Shown: positions 1 to 6,745, counted from the first letter of the stretch. The stretch is DNA of 11,792 bases from DAIPHL01 sp036771375 (GCA_036771375.1 DAIPHL010000065.1:1-11792), one strand, 5' to 3'. The notes: a model not told the origin generated them from the letters alone. Program-made: numbers and translations.

Positions 1-124
1 TCCGAGCTGGTCGGCGCTCGACCGCCTTGGCCGAGAGTTCGAACACGGCGCCAGAAAGCATGCCATTCGCTCTCGTCTCCCCCAAAACCCATATTCCGCT
101 CGCTGCGTCAGCAAGATACGCCAT
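1..124 (-). CDS. etfA: Electron transfer flavoprotein subunit alpha, N-terminal fragment
   Basis: Only the first 41 codons are present; the gene continues past the left edge. On the minus strand the ATG at 124-122 follows a GGGGGAG ribosome site and lies 13 nt after the etfB stop. The peptide starts MAYLADAASGIWVLGET, followed by a segment rich in Ser, Phe, Glu, Leu and Ala. This resembles the first beta strand and helix of the alpha subunit, where 'W/VL.E.R.G.L..VSFELL' is usual. EtfA pairs with EtfB and holds FAD, passing electrons between a dehydrogenase and a quinone reductase or ferredoxin. The call rests on this short match plus the position directly behind etfB, the usual gene order. 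The FAD-binding C-terminal half cannot be judged. Confidence 0.82.
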   Translation of the reverse strand, partial: MAYLADAASGIWVLGETRANGMLSGAVFELSAKAVERRPAR

Positions 125-137
125 CCTGGTCTCCCCC

Positions 138-929
138 TCATACAATTGAAGACTCGGCCAGGATCTCGATGATCCTGGAGATACCGGTCTCCAGCTCGGC
201 GACATGCTTTGCGAGAAACCTCTCGGTCCTCCTGGTGATCTTGGGATGGGATATTTTCACAACCCGGGTGGGCGAAGAGGAGAGCCCCACCCGGCTCATT
301 TCGACGGCGAGATCGGCAGACGAATAGAGATCCACATCGATGGAGTAGGAACGTTTCTTGCCAGCGAGCGTCGGAAGAGGTGGCGTATTGATGTCGCTCT
401 GCACCGTGAGCAGGCACGGGGGAACCACCCGCTGTACCAGAATACCCTCCTCGAGCGTACTGGTAACCTCCACTCCGTCCGCTGCGACGCGAATACCGGT
501 GACATGATTCACCACCGGAAAACCCAGAAGGGCTGCGACCTCCGGCCCCACCTGCCCTGTCTCTCCATCCGTCGCTTTTTCTCCGGCCAGAATCAGATCG
601 GGCACCCCGACCCTCCGCAGTGCCGCCACCAGGACCTGTGACGTCGCCCAACTGTCTCCCCCCGCAAACGCGACGTCCGTGGCAAGAAACGCCCGATCCG
701 CGCCAAGAGCCAGGCATTCACGCAGAGATTCCTCCGCCTTCGGAGGCCCCATGGAGGCGACAATCACTTCGTCGCCCTCTTTGCGCAACTGCATCGCCGC
801 CTCCAAGGCATTCAGATCCAGGGGATTGACGATGCCATCGACACCATCTCTCATCATCGTTTTGCGTTCCGGATCCATCTTGACCTCGTCCGTATCCGGA
901 ACCTGTTTTACGAGTACCGCTATGCGCAA
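138..929 (-). CDS. etfB: Electron transfer flavoprotein subunit beta
   Basis: A 263-residue protein, the usual length for EtfB. It begins MRIAVLVKQVPDTDEVKMD, the typical N-terminus. The AMP-binding segment of the family is seen around residues 111-137 (DLILAGEKATDGETGQVG and on), and the C-terminal signature region lies near residues 165-190 (VQRVVPPCLLTVQSDINTPP). The frame is open to a GTG at 950. I chose the TTG at 929-927 because an AAAGGAGGA ribosome site ends 6 nt before it and because the family begins at this residue. The protein forms a heterodimer with EtfA in the cytoplasm and carries electrons from acyl-CoA or hydroxyacid-type dehydrogenases. It is the first gene of a minus-strand operon, transcribed divergently from the TRAP operon. 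Whether this Etf is bifurcating cannot be told from the beta subunit alone. Confidence 0.95.
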   Translation of the reverse strand: MRIAVLVKQVPDTDEVKMDPERKTMMRDGVDGIVNPLDLNALEAAMQLRKEGDEVIVASMGPPKAEESLRECLALGADRAFLATDVAFAGGDSWATSQVLVAALRRVGVPDLILAGEKATDGETGQVGPEVAALLGFPVVNHVTGIRVAADGVEVTSTLEEGILVQRVVPPCLLTVQSDINTPPLPTLAGKKRSYSIDVDLYSSADLAVEMSRVGLSSSPTRVVKISHPKITRRTERFLAKHVAELETGISRIIEILAESSIV

Positions 930-1024
930 ACCATCTCCTCCTTTGTGCACGATAAAATGACGACCTGCGTTACAAAGTATCGATGTATCCGAAGAACGAC
1001 ATTTAAGAAGAATGGTTAGAAAAC

Positions 1025-1051
1025 ATACGAAAAATGCACTATTTTTCGTAT
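1025..1051. promoter_or_regulatory. Perfect 11-bp inverted repeat, probable operator
   Basis: The left arm ATACGAAAAAT (1025-1035) and right arm ATTTTTCGTAT (1041-1051) are exact reverse complements around a 5-nt centre, GCACT. The dyad covers the -35 zone of the TRAP promoter and the first transcribed bases of the etfB promoter, so a bound dimer could control both operons. The arms are AT-rich and no T-run follows in a terminator context, so operator is a better reading than terminator. The regulator is not encoded nearby within this window. Confidence 0.6.
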
Positions 1052-1054
1052 TTA

Positions 1055-1063
1055 TGTTATAAT
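1055..1063 (+). promoter_or_regulatory. Extended -10 promoter for the TRAP operon
   Basis: Positions 1055-1063 read TGTTATAAT, again a perfect TGn-TATAAT. The -35 region 17 bp upstream is poor (TGCACT at 1035-1040) and lies inside the inverted repeat at 1025-1051. The start site would be near 1070, leaving a leader of about 168 nt before dctP. The leader has a small open frame and a weak stem (AAACC/GGTTT around 1103-1130), neither convincing. Confidence 0.6.
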
Positions 1064-1070
1064 TATACCA
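1062..1070 (-). promoter_or_regulatory. Extended -10 promoter for etfBA
   Basis: On the minus strand positions 1070-1062 read TGGTATAAT, a perfect TGn-TATAAT extended -10. There is no good -35 at the expected distance, which extended -10 promoters tolerate. Transcription would start near 1055, about 125 nt before the etfB TTG start. It shares bases 1062-1063 with the -10 of the opposite promoter. Confidence 0.6.
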
Positions 1071-1237
1071 TTATCGTGTCAGAACATCATTTGGGTCCGT
1101 CCGAAACCTCACGAAACGGCAAACGGGTTTTTGCTTCGCATTCTAAAAGAAGAGAGGGGGGTATCCCTTGTGAGCTGAGGAACAAAGGCACCTGGAAAAA
1201 CCTTGCCGACACCGCCTGCCAATAAGGAAGGGAGCTG

Positions 1238-2245
1238 ATGTTCTTGAAAAGGAGTCTTGCGTCGTTCTTCTCTTTCGCGATGATTTTCGCGCTTACGCTC
1301 GCCGTTCCGGCGTCTGCCGCGACCAGGACATATAAAATCAAACTCGCTTATCTGCCTCCGGAAGCACAATCGACGCACATCGGAGCACGCGATTATTTCA
1401 AAAAATATGTAGAGGAAAAGTCCAAAGGGCAGATCGTGGTCGAATTGTATCCAAACGGAGTACTCGGTGGAGACCGGCAGGTAATCGAAGCGGTCCAACT
1501 CGGTACGATTCACATGACCATCCCTGCAGCGGCCGTTCTATCCGGTTTTGAGCCAAAGTTTCAGGTCCTTGATTTTCCATACCTTTTCAAGGACAAAGCG
1601 AGCGCGTACAGAGCCCTGGACGGTGAATTGGGCAAAAAACTGAACGGCATGCTGCTTCCTCTCGGGATGCGAAATCTCGCCTTTGGAGAAAACGGTTTCC
1701 GCCATGTGACAAACAACCGCGGACCGATCACGAAGCCTTCCGATATGAAGGGACTCAAAATACGGACCATGGAGAGTCCCGTCCACATCGCATCCTTCAA
1801 GGCGATGGGAGGGAATCCGACACCGATGAACTTCGGGGAGCTCTATACCGCTCTTCAGCAGAAAACGGTCGATGCCATGGAGTGCCCCATTCCCCTCATC
1901 TATACCTCGAAATTCTACGAAGTACAGAAATATTGCAGCCTCACAGGACATTTTTACGCCGCGACGGTGGTTCTGATCAACGAAAAGTTTTTCCAGTCCC
2001 TTTCGAAGGAGCTCCAAAACATCCTCCAGGAAGGCGCCATTCTCTACAGGAGGGAACAGCGCAAAATATCGGAGCGCCAGGATTCCGAAATGCTGGAACA
2101 GCTCAAAAAATCCGGCATGAGGGTGAACGACGTAACACCCGAGCAGAAAAAAGCCTTCATCGAGGCGACTCGGCCCGTTTACGACGAGTTCAAAAAACTG
2201 GTGGGAGACGAGCTGATCGAGATGGCCCGCAAGGCAAACCAATAA
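1238..2245 (+). CDS. dctP: TRAP transporter periplasmic substrate-binding protein (DctP family)
   Basis: 335 residues, normal for DctP-type binding proteins. Residues 1-27 are a Sec signal peptide (MFLKR, hydrophobic core, cleavage after ASA). The mature part shows family features: 'YPNGVLGGDRQVIEAVQLGT' near 71-90, 'FPYLF' at 113-117, 'GFRHVTNN' at 153-160, then 'KGLKIRTMESP' with the conserved substrate-carboxylate arginine at R176, and 'ELYTALQQKTVDAMECP' at 201-217. It captures an organic anion, most often a carboxylate, outside the inner membrane and delivers it to DctQM. The usual VDGxExP is VDAMECP here, so the ligand may not be a simple C4-dicarboxylate; the substrate cannot be read from sequence. 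The ATG follows a GGAAGGGAG ribosome site. It is the first gene of the dctPQM operon. Confidence 0.95.
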   Translation: MFLKRSLASFFSFAMIFALTLAVPASAATRTYKIKLAYLPPEAQSTHIGARDYFKKYVEEKSKGQIVVELYPNGVLGGDRQVIEAVQLGTIHMTIPAAAVLSGFEPKFQVLDFPYLFKDKASAYRALDGELGKKLNGMLLPLGMRNLAFGENGFRHVTNNRGPITKPSDMKGLKIRTMESPVHIASFKAMGGNPTPMNFGELYTALQQKTVDAMECPIPLIYTSKFYEVQKYCSLTGHFYAATVVLINEKFFQSLSKELQNILQEGAILYRREQRKISERQDSEMLEQLKKSGMRVNDVTPEQKKAFIEATRPVYDEFKKLVGDELIEMARKANQ

Positions 2246-2260
2246 AACCTGCTGCGCGGT

Positions 2261-2292
2261 CGCCGGGCAAAAGGATCCTCCCTCGTCCGGCG
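2261..2292 (+). other. Possible intercistronic hairpin between dctP and dctQ
   Basis: CGCCGG at 2261-2266 and CCGGCG at 2287-2292 are complementary arms around a 20-nt loop that contains AGGATCCT. It sits in the 103-nt gap after dctP. In TRAP operons such a stem would fit higher steady-state levels of the binding-protein message than of the membrane genes. The stem is short and the role is inferred. Confidence 0.25.
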
Positions 2293-2348
2293 CCCACAAT
2301 TCCCTGTCCGCTCTTTTACGCGGCCAGAGCCCGGAGGGATTTTACGAA

Positions 2349-2831
2349 ATGAAACGCATTACGGATCATCTCGAAGAGTACATATTGATTGGGAGCCTCT
2401 TCGTCTCTGTGGCTCTCGTCTTTGTTCAGATCGTCATGAGATATGCCTTTAAAAACTCCATCTTCTGGAGCGAGGAGCTGGTGAGATACATCTTTTTATG
2501 GCAGATATGGCTTGGCGCAAGCTACGCCACCAAGGAGAACAAACATCTCCGCATCGAGATAATCAAGGAGCACCTGAGCGGGAAAAACGCGCTTCGCTTT
2601 GAAATGTTGGCGTCTACGATATGGTTCGCCTTTTGCCTCTTTCTCGCATGGAAAAGTTTCGAACTGACCGGCATGCTCTTCAAAATGGGACAGCTCTCCC
2701 CCGCCATGAGGATTCCCATGTGGTATGCCTACGCTTCGGTACCGATTGGGGTCATGATGATGGCACTGAGACTGCTGCAACGGATGCAACGACTCTTGCG
2801 GAGCCATTCGAAAGAGGGGGCGGCGGTCTGA
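2349..2831 (+). CDS. dctQ: TRAP transporter small membrane subunit (DctQ family)
   Basis: 160 residues with four predicted membrane helices (about 11-30, 47-60, 88-108 and 125-143), the standard DctQ layout. The signature is clear: 'VMRYAF' at 29-34, 'SIFWSEELVRYIFLWQIWLGAS' spanning 37-58, then 'TKENKHLRIEII'. The region 'QLSPAMRIPMWYAYASVPIG' (115-134) matches the last conserved block. DctQ binds the large subunit in the inner membrane and forms the sodium-driven permease that takes substrate from DctP. The ATG at 2349 follows GGAGGG at 2333-2338 with a 10-nt spacer. Its stop is directly adjacent to the dctM start, so the two are translated together. Confidence 0.93.
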   Translation: MKRITDHLEEYILIGSLFVSVALVFVQIVMRYAFKNSIFWSEELVRYIFLWQIWLGASYATKENKHLRIEIIKEHLSGKNALRFEMLASTIWFAFCLFLAWKSFELTGMLFKMGQLSPAMRIPMWYAYASVPIGVMMMALRLLQRMQRLLRSHSKEGAAV

Positions 2832-4115
2832 ATGGACTTGTTCGTACTCTTCGGTTCGCTCCTGCTCCTTCTCACGCTTTCGATTCCGATCGGCATCGCA
2901 CTTGGGCTCGCGACGGCGTTGACTCTAGCCCTTACAAGCGAGATCCCCCTGATCATGATCGCACAAACGGCCTTCGCCGCGCTCGACTCCTTCCCTCTTC
3001 TCGCCATTCCGTTCTTCATGCTGGCCGGCTCCCTCATGAGCTACGGCGGAATATCCAGAAGGCTCGTCCTTCTGGCCGAGGGACTCGTCGGTTTCATTAC
3101 GGGGGGCCTGGCCATGATGACCACGGTTGCCTGTATGTTCTTTGCCGCGATATCGGGATCGGGTCCCGCAACGGTCTCCGCCATCGGATCTTTCATGATC
3201 CCCGCCATGAAGGAGAAGAAATACGACGAGGATTTCGCGGCGGCCCTCACAGCGGCGGCCGGTTCCATTGGGGTCATCATTCCCCCGTCGATCCCGTTCG
3301 TCATCTATTGTGTCATCTCGGGAGCGTCTGTCGGAGAACTTTTCCTGGCAGGCGTCATTCCGGGATTGATCATCGGCGCCTCCCTCATGTGCCTTTCGTA
3401 CTTCATTGCGAAAAGGCGGGGTTATCCAAAGGCCGAGCCCAGAGAAAAAAACGACGCCGGACTGTTTCGTTCGTTCTTCGACGCACTGTGGGCTCTGATG
3501 GTTCCCTTCATCATCCTCGGAGGAATCTACGGTGGCGTGTTCACCCCGACCGAGGCCGCGGTCATCGCCGTCGTATACGCGCTCGTGATCGGATGGGCGG
3601 TTTACGGGGAGCTCGACGTCAAGACCACGATCGATGCTTTCCGGGAAGCGATGTTGGTAAACGGAGCGACGACGTTCATGGTCGGACTGTCGATGGGATT
3701 TGCCTCCTACCTCGCGATGGAACAGATTCCCATGCGGATCGGCGGCTACCTTGTGGCCATATCCAGCAAACCCGTCGCAATTCTCCTCTTCATCAACGCG
3801 ATCCTGCTGGTCGTGGGATGTTTTGTCGACAACATCTCCTCCATGATCATCCTAACTCCGATCTTCCTTCCGGTCGTAAAGAACATTGGGGTCGATCCCA
3901 TCCACTTCGGCCTTGTGATGACCGTGGCGCTCGCAATCGGTTTCGTGACGCCGCCCTATGGAGCAAACCTTTTCGTCGCGTCCGCGATATCGGGCGTCTC
4001 GATGGAGCGGATATCGAAGCGCATCGTTCCAATCGTGGGAGTCATGCTGGCCTGTCTCATACTCTTTACATTCGTTCCGAGCGTGAGCATGGGACTGGTC
4101 AAATGGCTGAGATGA
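2832..4115 (+). CDS. dctM: TRAP transporter large permease subunit (DctM family)
   Basis: 427 residues, the usual length, hydrophobic throughout with about 12 membrane segments. Conserved DctM blocks are all present: 'FPLLAIPFFMLAGSLM' (54-69), 'ISGSGPATVSAIGS' (107-120), 'AAAGSIGVIIPPSIPFVIY' (141-159), 'GGVFTPTEAA' (234-243), 'FVDNISSMIILTPIFLP' (331-347) and 'GFVTPPYGANLF' (370-381). It is the ion-coupled channel subunit of the secondary TRAP transporter, working with DctQ and DctP. Its ATG starts at the base after the dctQ TGA, and the ribosome site lies in the end of dctQ (AGAGGGGGCGG), which indicates translational coupling. Nothing suggests truncation or loss of a key segment. Confidence 0.97.
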   Translation: MDLFVLFGSLLLLLTLSIPIGIALGLATALTLALTSEIPLIMIAQTAFAALDSFPLLAIPFFMLAGSLMSYGGISRRLVLLAEGLVGFITGGLAMMTTVACMFFAAISGSGPATVSAIGSFMIPAMKEKKYDEDFAAALTAAAGSIGVIIPPSIPFVIYCVISGASVGELFLAGVIPGLIIGASLMCLSYFIAKRRGYPKAEPREKNDAGLFRSFFDALWALMVPFIILGGIYGGVFTPTEAAVIAVVYALVIGWAVYGELDVKTTIDAFREAMLVNGATTFMVGLSMGFASYLAMEQIPMRIGGYLVAISSKPVAILLFINAILLVVGCFVDNISSMIILTPIFLPVVKNIGVDPIHFGLVMTVALAIGFVTPPYGANLFVASAISGVSMERISKRIVPIVGVMLACLILFTFVPSVSMGLVKWLR

Positions 4116-4731
4116 CCGAGGAGATAGCGCAAAGGCGGAACAAAAAACGCGGATGCTCTCCCCGGAAACGCGTATCACATCCTTTATGACAGGATCGAGC
4201 CGGGCTTTCTTCCACAAAAAAGCACGGCTCGAAGAGCACATCTCGCCACGTCTGAGGCCCACTCCGACCGAACTCGAATTCGAGGAGCCATCGATCGCGG
4301 GACAGGACCACACCTTCGGCGTCTCTCGGTTTGAACGGCAAACGCCCGACGATACGCGAAGCGCCCGCACAGCCGTGGAATGCGCCGTTGCCGCGCTCTG
4401 GGCGCGCAAAAAAACGATCTTTCGCTCGGACGCCTCAAACATCGTATCCGGGGCGAAGAAATGGCAACGCGCAACAGGGACAAAACCCGGACCGGGCGCC
4501 TCGAGTGAATGTTCCACATCCATCCCGTTCTATCTGTTGGATTTCACCGTTCGAATCGACCCCCAGGATTTCCCTGCGGCTCATCCCGAGCGACACCCTG
4601 GGCGGTGCCATCTCTTCACAGGGCGATCGTCGACGCGCTGCCGCGAAATCCCCGCGAGGCAAAGCGGGCTTGGAAAGGCTCCTCCAAAATGCCGGGGCTC
4701 GCATCAGAGGAGAGAACTTCCTCGGCAAACC
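4116..4731. other. Gene-poor stretch after dctM
   Basis: I found no recognisable gene on either strand. Open frames exist in several registers because the DNA is GC-rich, but their translations look like shadow products (rich in Arg, Pro and Ser, with no motifs). A 25-codon frame (4112-4189, starting MTEEIAQRRNKKRG) overlaps the dctM stop as ATGA; it could be coupled to dctM but has no support beyond that overlap. The main structure is the hairpin at 4195-4232, listed separately. Confidence 0.5.
4195..4232. repeat. Strong 14-bp inverted repeat (hairpin) after dctM
   Basis: Arm TCGAGCCGGGCTTT (4195-4208) pairs with AAAGCACGGCTCGA (4219-4232), 13 of 14 positions matching (one G/A mismatch at 4203/4224), around the loop CTTCCACAAA. 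It lies 80 nt past the dctM stop. No T-run follows on either strand, so it is not a standard intrinsic terminator. It may protect the 3' end of the TRAP message, act with Rho, or be a protein-binding dyad. Confidence 0.65.
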
Positions 4732-4761
4732 TTGACGCAGGAGGTAATATAATACTATATA
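4732..4761 (+). promoter_or_regulatory. Candidate promoter upstream of the exchanger gene
   Basis: TTGACG at 4732-4737 is followed after 18 bp by TATATA at 4756-4761. A TATAAT also occurs at 4748-4753 but lacks a -35. A 10-bp palindrome, TACACGTGTA (4760-4769), overlaps the -10 and expected start, so repression is possible. It would drive the small ORF at 4782 and the exchanger at 5223. Confidence 0.4.
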
Positions 4762-4781
4762 CACGTGTAAGGTGGCTCGAC

Positions 4782-5198
4782 ATGATCGCTCTAAAAGAGA
4801 TGCCGCCTGTTTTGAGAGAAGGGATTCCCAAAAACGTGAACGGGTTGCGAAACGTGACAGCGAAAGAGATACCATGTTCTCTTTGGAGCACAAAAGAGAT
4901 GCGGCCGAATAATCCTCCCTCTCCCGAAAGAAAGGGGCTTCCTCTTGGTTTTGGATTTCCTGCCGTCGTCCTTTCGTTCTCGTCGAGAGCATATCTTCGA
5001 CGTACCGACCTTCTGGTGCCACATGGAGCAAATCCCCGATCGGAGTTCGCCGACCTCGGCGATGGATACGAGCTTGAAAGCTTGCCCCCATCTCCTTCGA
5101 TTGTACCCGGAAACGAAACCTCTTCTCCGTTTGCCGGAAGACCCGTTTCCCCCCCCCTTTGCGGTGACAGCCCTCCGAAAAACCGGCGTTCCCCATAA
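4782..5198 (+). CDS. Doubtful small ORF of unknown function
   Basis: A 138-codon frame. In favour: the ATG follows AAGGTGG with a 6-nt spacer, a plausible promoter lies just upstream, and it ends 24 nt before the exchanger gene. Against: no recognisable domain, a composition heavy in Pro, Ser and Arg, no signal peptide or membrane segment, and codon third positions less GC-biased by eye than in neighbouring genes. The peptide begins MIALKEMPPVLREG and holds three short KE(M/I) units (codons at 4794, 4863 and 4893), which at DNA level are the AAAGAGAT repeats listed separately. A C9 tract (5149-5157) lies near its end and would make the frame slippery. It could equally be an untranslated leader of the downstream gene. 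Confidence 0.2.
   Translation: MIALKEMPPVLREGIPKNVNGLRNVTAKEIPCSLWSTKEMRPNNPPSPERKGLPLGFGFPAVVLSFSSRAYLRRTDLLVPHGANPRSEFADLGDGYELESLPPSPSIVPGNETSSPFAGRPVSPPLCGDSPPKNRRSP
4793..4902 (+). repeat. Three AAAGAGAT repeats with a complementary TCTCTTT
   Basis: AAAAGAGATGC occurs at 4793-4803 and 4892-4902, and AAAGAGAT at 4863-4870. A single TCTCTTT at 4878-4884 can pair perfectly with AAAGAGA at 4863-4869 (8-nt loop) or at 4893-4899 (8-nt loop), so two exclusive 7-bp hairpins are possible. The layout would suit a leader switch, but no terminator T-run was seen next to it. Confidence 0.4.
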
Positions 5199-5222
5199 AG
5201 AGGAGAGGAGAAACCGATCCAT

Positions 5223-6344
5223 ATGAATCAAGTTTTCATAACTTTTTGCATCGCGATCCTAGGCTATCTCATCGGCAGGATAAGAATATGCGGTTTGCAA
5301 CTCGGTTCCTCCGCGGTCTTGCTCGTCGCTCTCCTCTTCGGGCACTTCTCTCTGGAAACACCCGTCCTGATCCGGGATATGGGGCTCGTCTTCTTCGTAG
5401 CGTCCGTCGGTTTCATCGCGGGACCCGTCTTTTTCGAAAATTTCAAGCGCCACGCGACAATCTATACCATCCTCGGGGTCACGATCATCGCAACGGGAAG
5501 CTTCGTCTGCATCGTCTCCATAAAGGCGTTCGGCGTGCCCTCCGAATTGGCGGTCGGGCTCATGACCGGAGCGCTGACCTGTACACCCGGGCTCGCCGCG
5601 GTGATCGAGGCATCCGGCAGCGATACGGCATCGATCGGATATGGCATCGCCTATCCCTTCGGAGTCGTCGGGGTCGTCCTGTTCGTACAGCTGCTCCCAA
5701 AGCTCTTCGACGTCGATATCGTTGCGGAGGCACTCAAAATGGACAACACTCTCAAGGACAAAGAGACGGAAACGGACATCCCCGACTCGAGAATCGTCAT
5801 CGACCATTTCGGTTTTTTCGCCTTCTCCCTCGCGGTGATCATCGGCAAACTCGTCGCCGCGATTCACATTCCCCTGCCCGGCGGAGTCCATTTCAGCCTC
5901 AGCAACTCCGGCGGGCCGCTCCTGGCGGGTTTGATTCTGGGACACTATAAACACATCGGACCGATCTCTCTTCGCGTTCCCACATCGACCCTGAGGCCTC
6001 TTTGCGAGCTGGGCCTGATTTTATTCCTGATCGGAGCGGGCACCGGAGCGGGCAAAGGCCTGGTGGAGATCGTCAGGCAACAGGGAGCGGTCCTCTTCGT
6101 GCACGGGATCGTCATGACCCTTTTGCCGATGATCGTCGGATTTTTCGTCGCCTACCTCGTCATGAAAATGAGCATGCTCGAAACGTTGGGGGCGATCTGC
6201 GGCGGTATGACAAGCACACCGGCACTCGGGACACTCATCTCGTCCACCGGTTCGGATGCGGTCGCCTCTTCCTTTGCGTCCACCTACCCCACCGCGCTGA
6301 TATGCATGATACTGGCGTCCGAGTTCATCTATCTTCTGTTGTAG
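5223..6344 (+). CDS. AspT/YidE-type membrane exchanger, short form
   Basis: A 373-residue, strongly hydrophobic protein with two similar halves, as in the aspartate-alanine exchanger (AspT/YidE/YbjL) family. Half one contains 'GLMTGALTCTPGLAAVIEAS' (112-131) followed by 'GSD'; half two contains 'GAICGGMTSTPALGTLISST' (323-342) followed by 'GSD'. 'GSSAVLLVALLFGHF' (28-42) likewise pairs with 'GGPLLAGLILGHY' (230-242). Well-known members are about 550 residues and carry two RCK_C (TrkA_C) domains between the halves; here the linker is only about 35 polar residues (160-195). It probably exchanges small organic or amino acids across the inner membrane, substrate unknown. The start follows GGAGAGGAG with a 12-nt spacer from the last GGAG, slightly long. 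It may be transcribed from the promoter at 4732 or with the TRAP genes. Confidence 0.85.
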   Translation: MNQVFITFCIAILGYLIGRIRICGLQLGSSAVLLVALLFGHFSLETPVLIRDMGLVFFVASVGFIAGPVFFENFKRHATIYTILGVTIIATGSFVCIVSIKAFGVPSELAVGLMTGALTCTPGLAAVIEASGSDTASIGYGIAYPFGVVGVVLFVQLLPKLFDVDIVAEALKMDNTLKDKETETDIPDSRIVIDHFGFFAFSLAVIIGKLVAAIHIPLPGGVHFSLSNSGGPLLAGLILGHYKHIGPISLRVPTSTLRPLCELGLILFLIGAGTGAGKGLVEIVRQQGAVLFVHGIVMTLLPMIVGFFVAYLVMKMSMLETLGAICGGMTSTPALGTLISSTGSDAVASSFASTYPTALICMILASEFIYLLL

Positions 6345-6675
6345 AAGGAGGATTCCCTGCAAAGGATGGCGACATCGCATGCCGCTCCCGCTTCGCGAGA
6401 AGAAATCGATCTTCTATTTAATTCAACGGGAGAAGTGCAGGCGAAACCGACCGCCGGGATTCGAGAAAACACCGTTGACCCCTCTTTCACGCCATATTTT
6501 CACATCCTCGACCCAATCCCGCCGGATGATCCACGGAGGCGCTCCCGATCGGCAACACATCACGCCCTCTTCGGCCTAGAAAAGCAAGGCGCAAACAGGC
6601 AAGGGAAAGCGTTTTCACAAACCCGTCGTCTGCCCGTCCGCCCACCCGACGGTTGGACATGGATTGGAGCTCCAA
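6345..6675. other. Intergenic stretch without a convincing gene
   Basis: A textbook ribosome site AAGGAGG (6345-6351) begins right after the exchanger stop, but the first ATG (6366) is 14 nt away and the 118-codon frame it opens (6366-6722) has no motif and runs over the next promoter. CGGGATTCGAG (6455-6465) and CTCG...AATCCCG (6507-6521) could form a loose stem (7+4 bp with a 4-nt bulge). No clear terminator for the exchanger gene was found. Confidence 0.45.
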
Positions 6676-6704
6676 TTGACAAAGGCTGGGGGAAAGGGTA
6701 CCAT
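6676..6704 (+). promoter_or_regulatory. Sigma70-type promoter of the DUF2628-like gene
   Basis: A perfect TTGACA (6676-6681) is followed after exactly 17 bp by TACCAT (6699-6704), 4 of 6 matches to TATAAT. Transcription would start near 6711, about 35 nt before the ATG at 6746. Confidence 0.65.
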
Positions 6705-6745
6705 TGCCTTAAAATACGATGAGGAAAGTGGGTTTGTGAAAACCG

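Noticed and set aside
4195..4232. Intrinsic terminator of the TRAP operon
   Set aside because: The stem is strong but no T-tract follows on the plus strand and none on the minus strand either.
4128..4334. A frame reading AYHILYDRIEPGFLP, loosely like the start of a GntR-family regulator, possibly a pseudogene after dctM
   Set aside because: Only a few positions agree with the AYExLRxxI..G...PG pattern, the HTH part is not found in the same frame, and no second conserved block supports a frameshifted copy.
4793..4902. Short CRISPR-like or direct-repeat array
   Set aside because: Repeat units are only 8-11 nt, spacing is irregular (70 and 29 nt), and no cas gene is present.
4435..5196. Long minus-strand open frame of about 250 codons across the gene-poor stretch
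   Set aside because: No ribosome site, no motifs, a composition typical of antisense shadow frames, and an orientation opposite to all neighbours.
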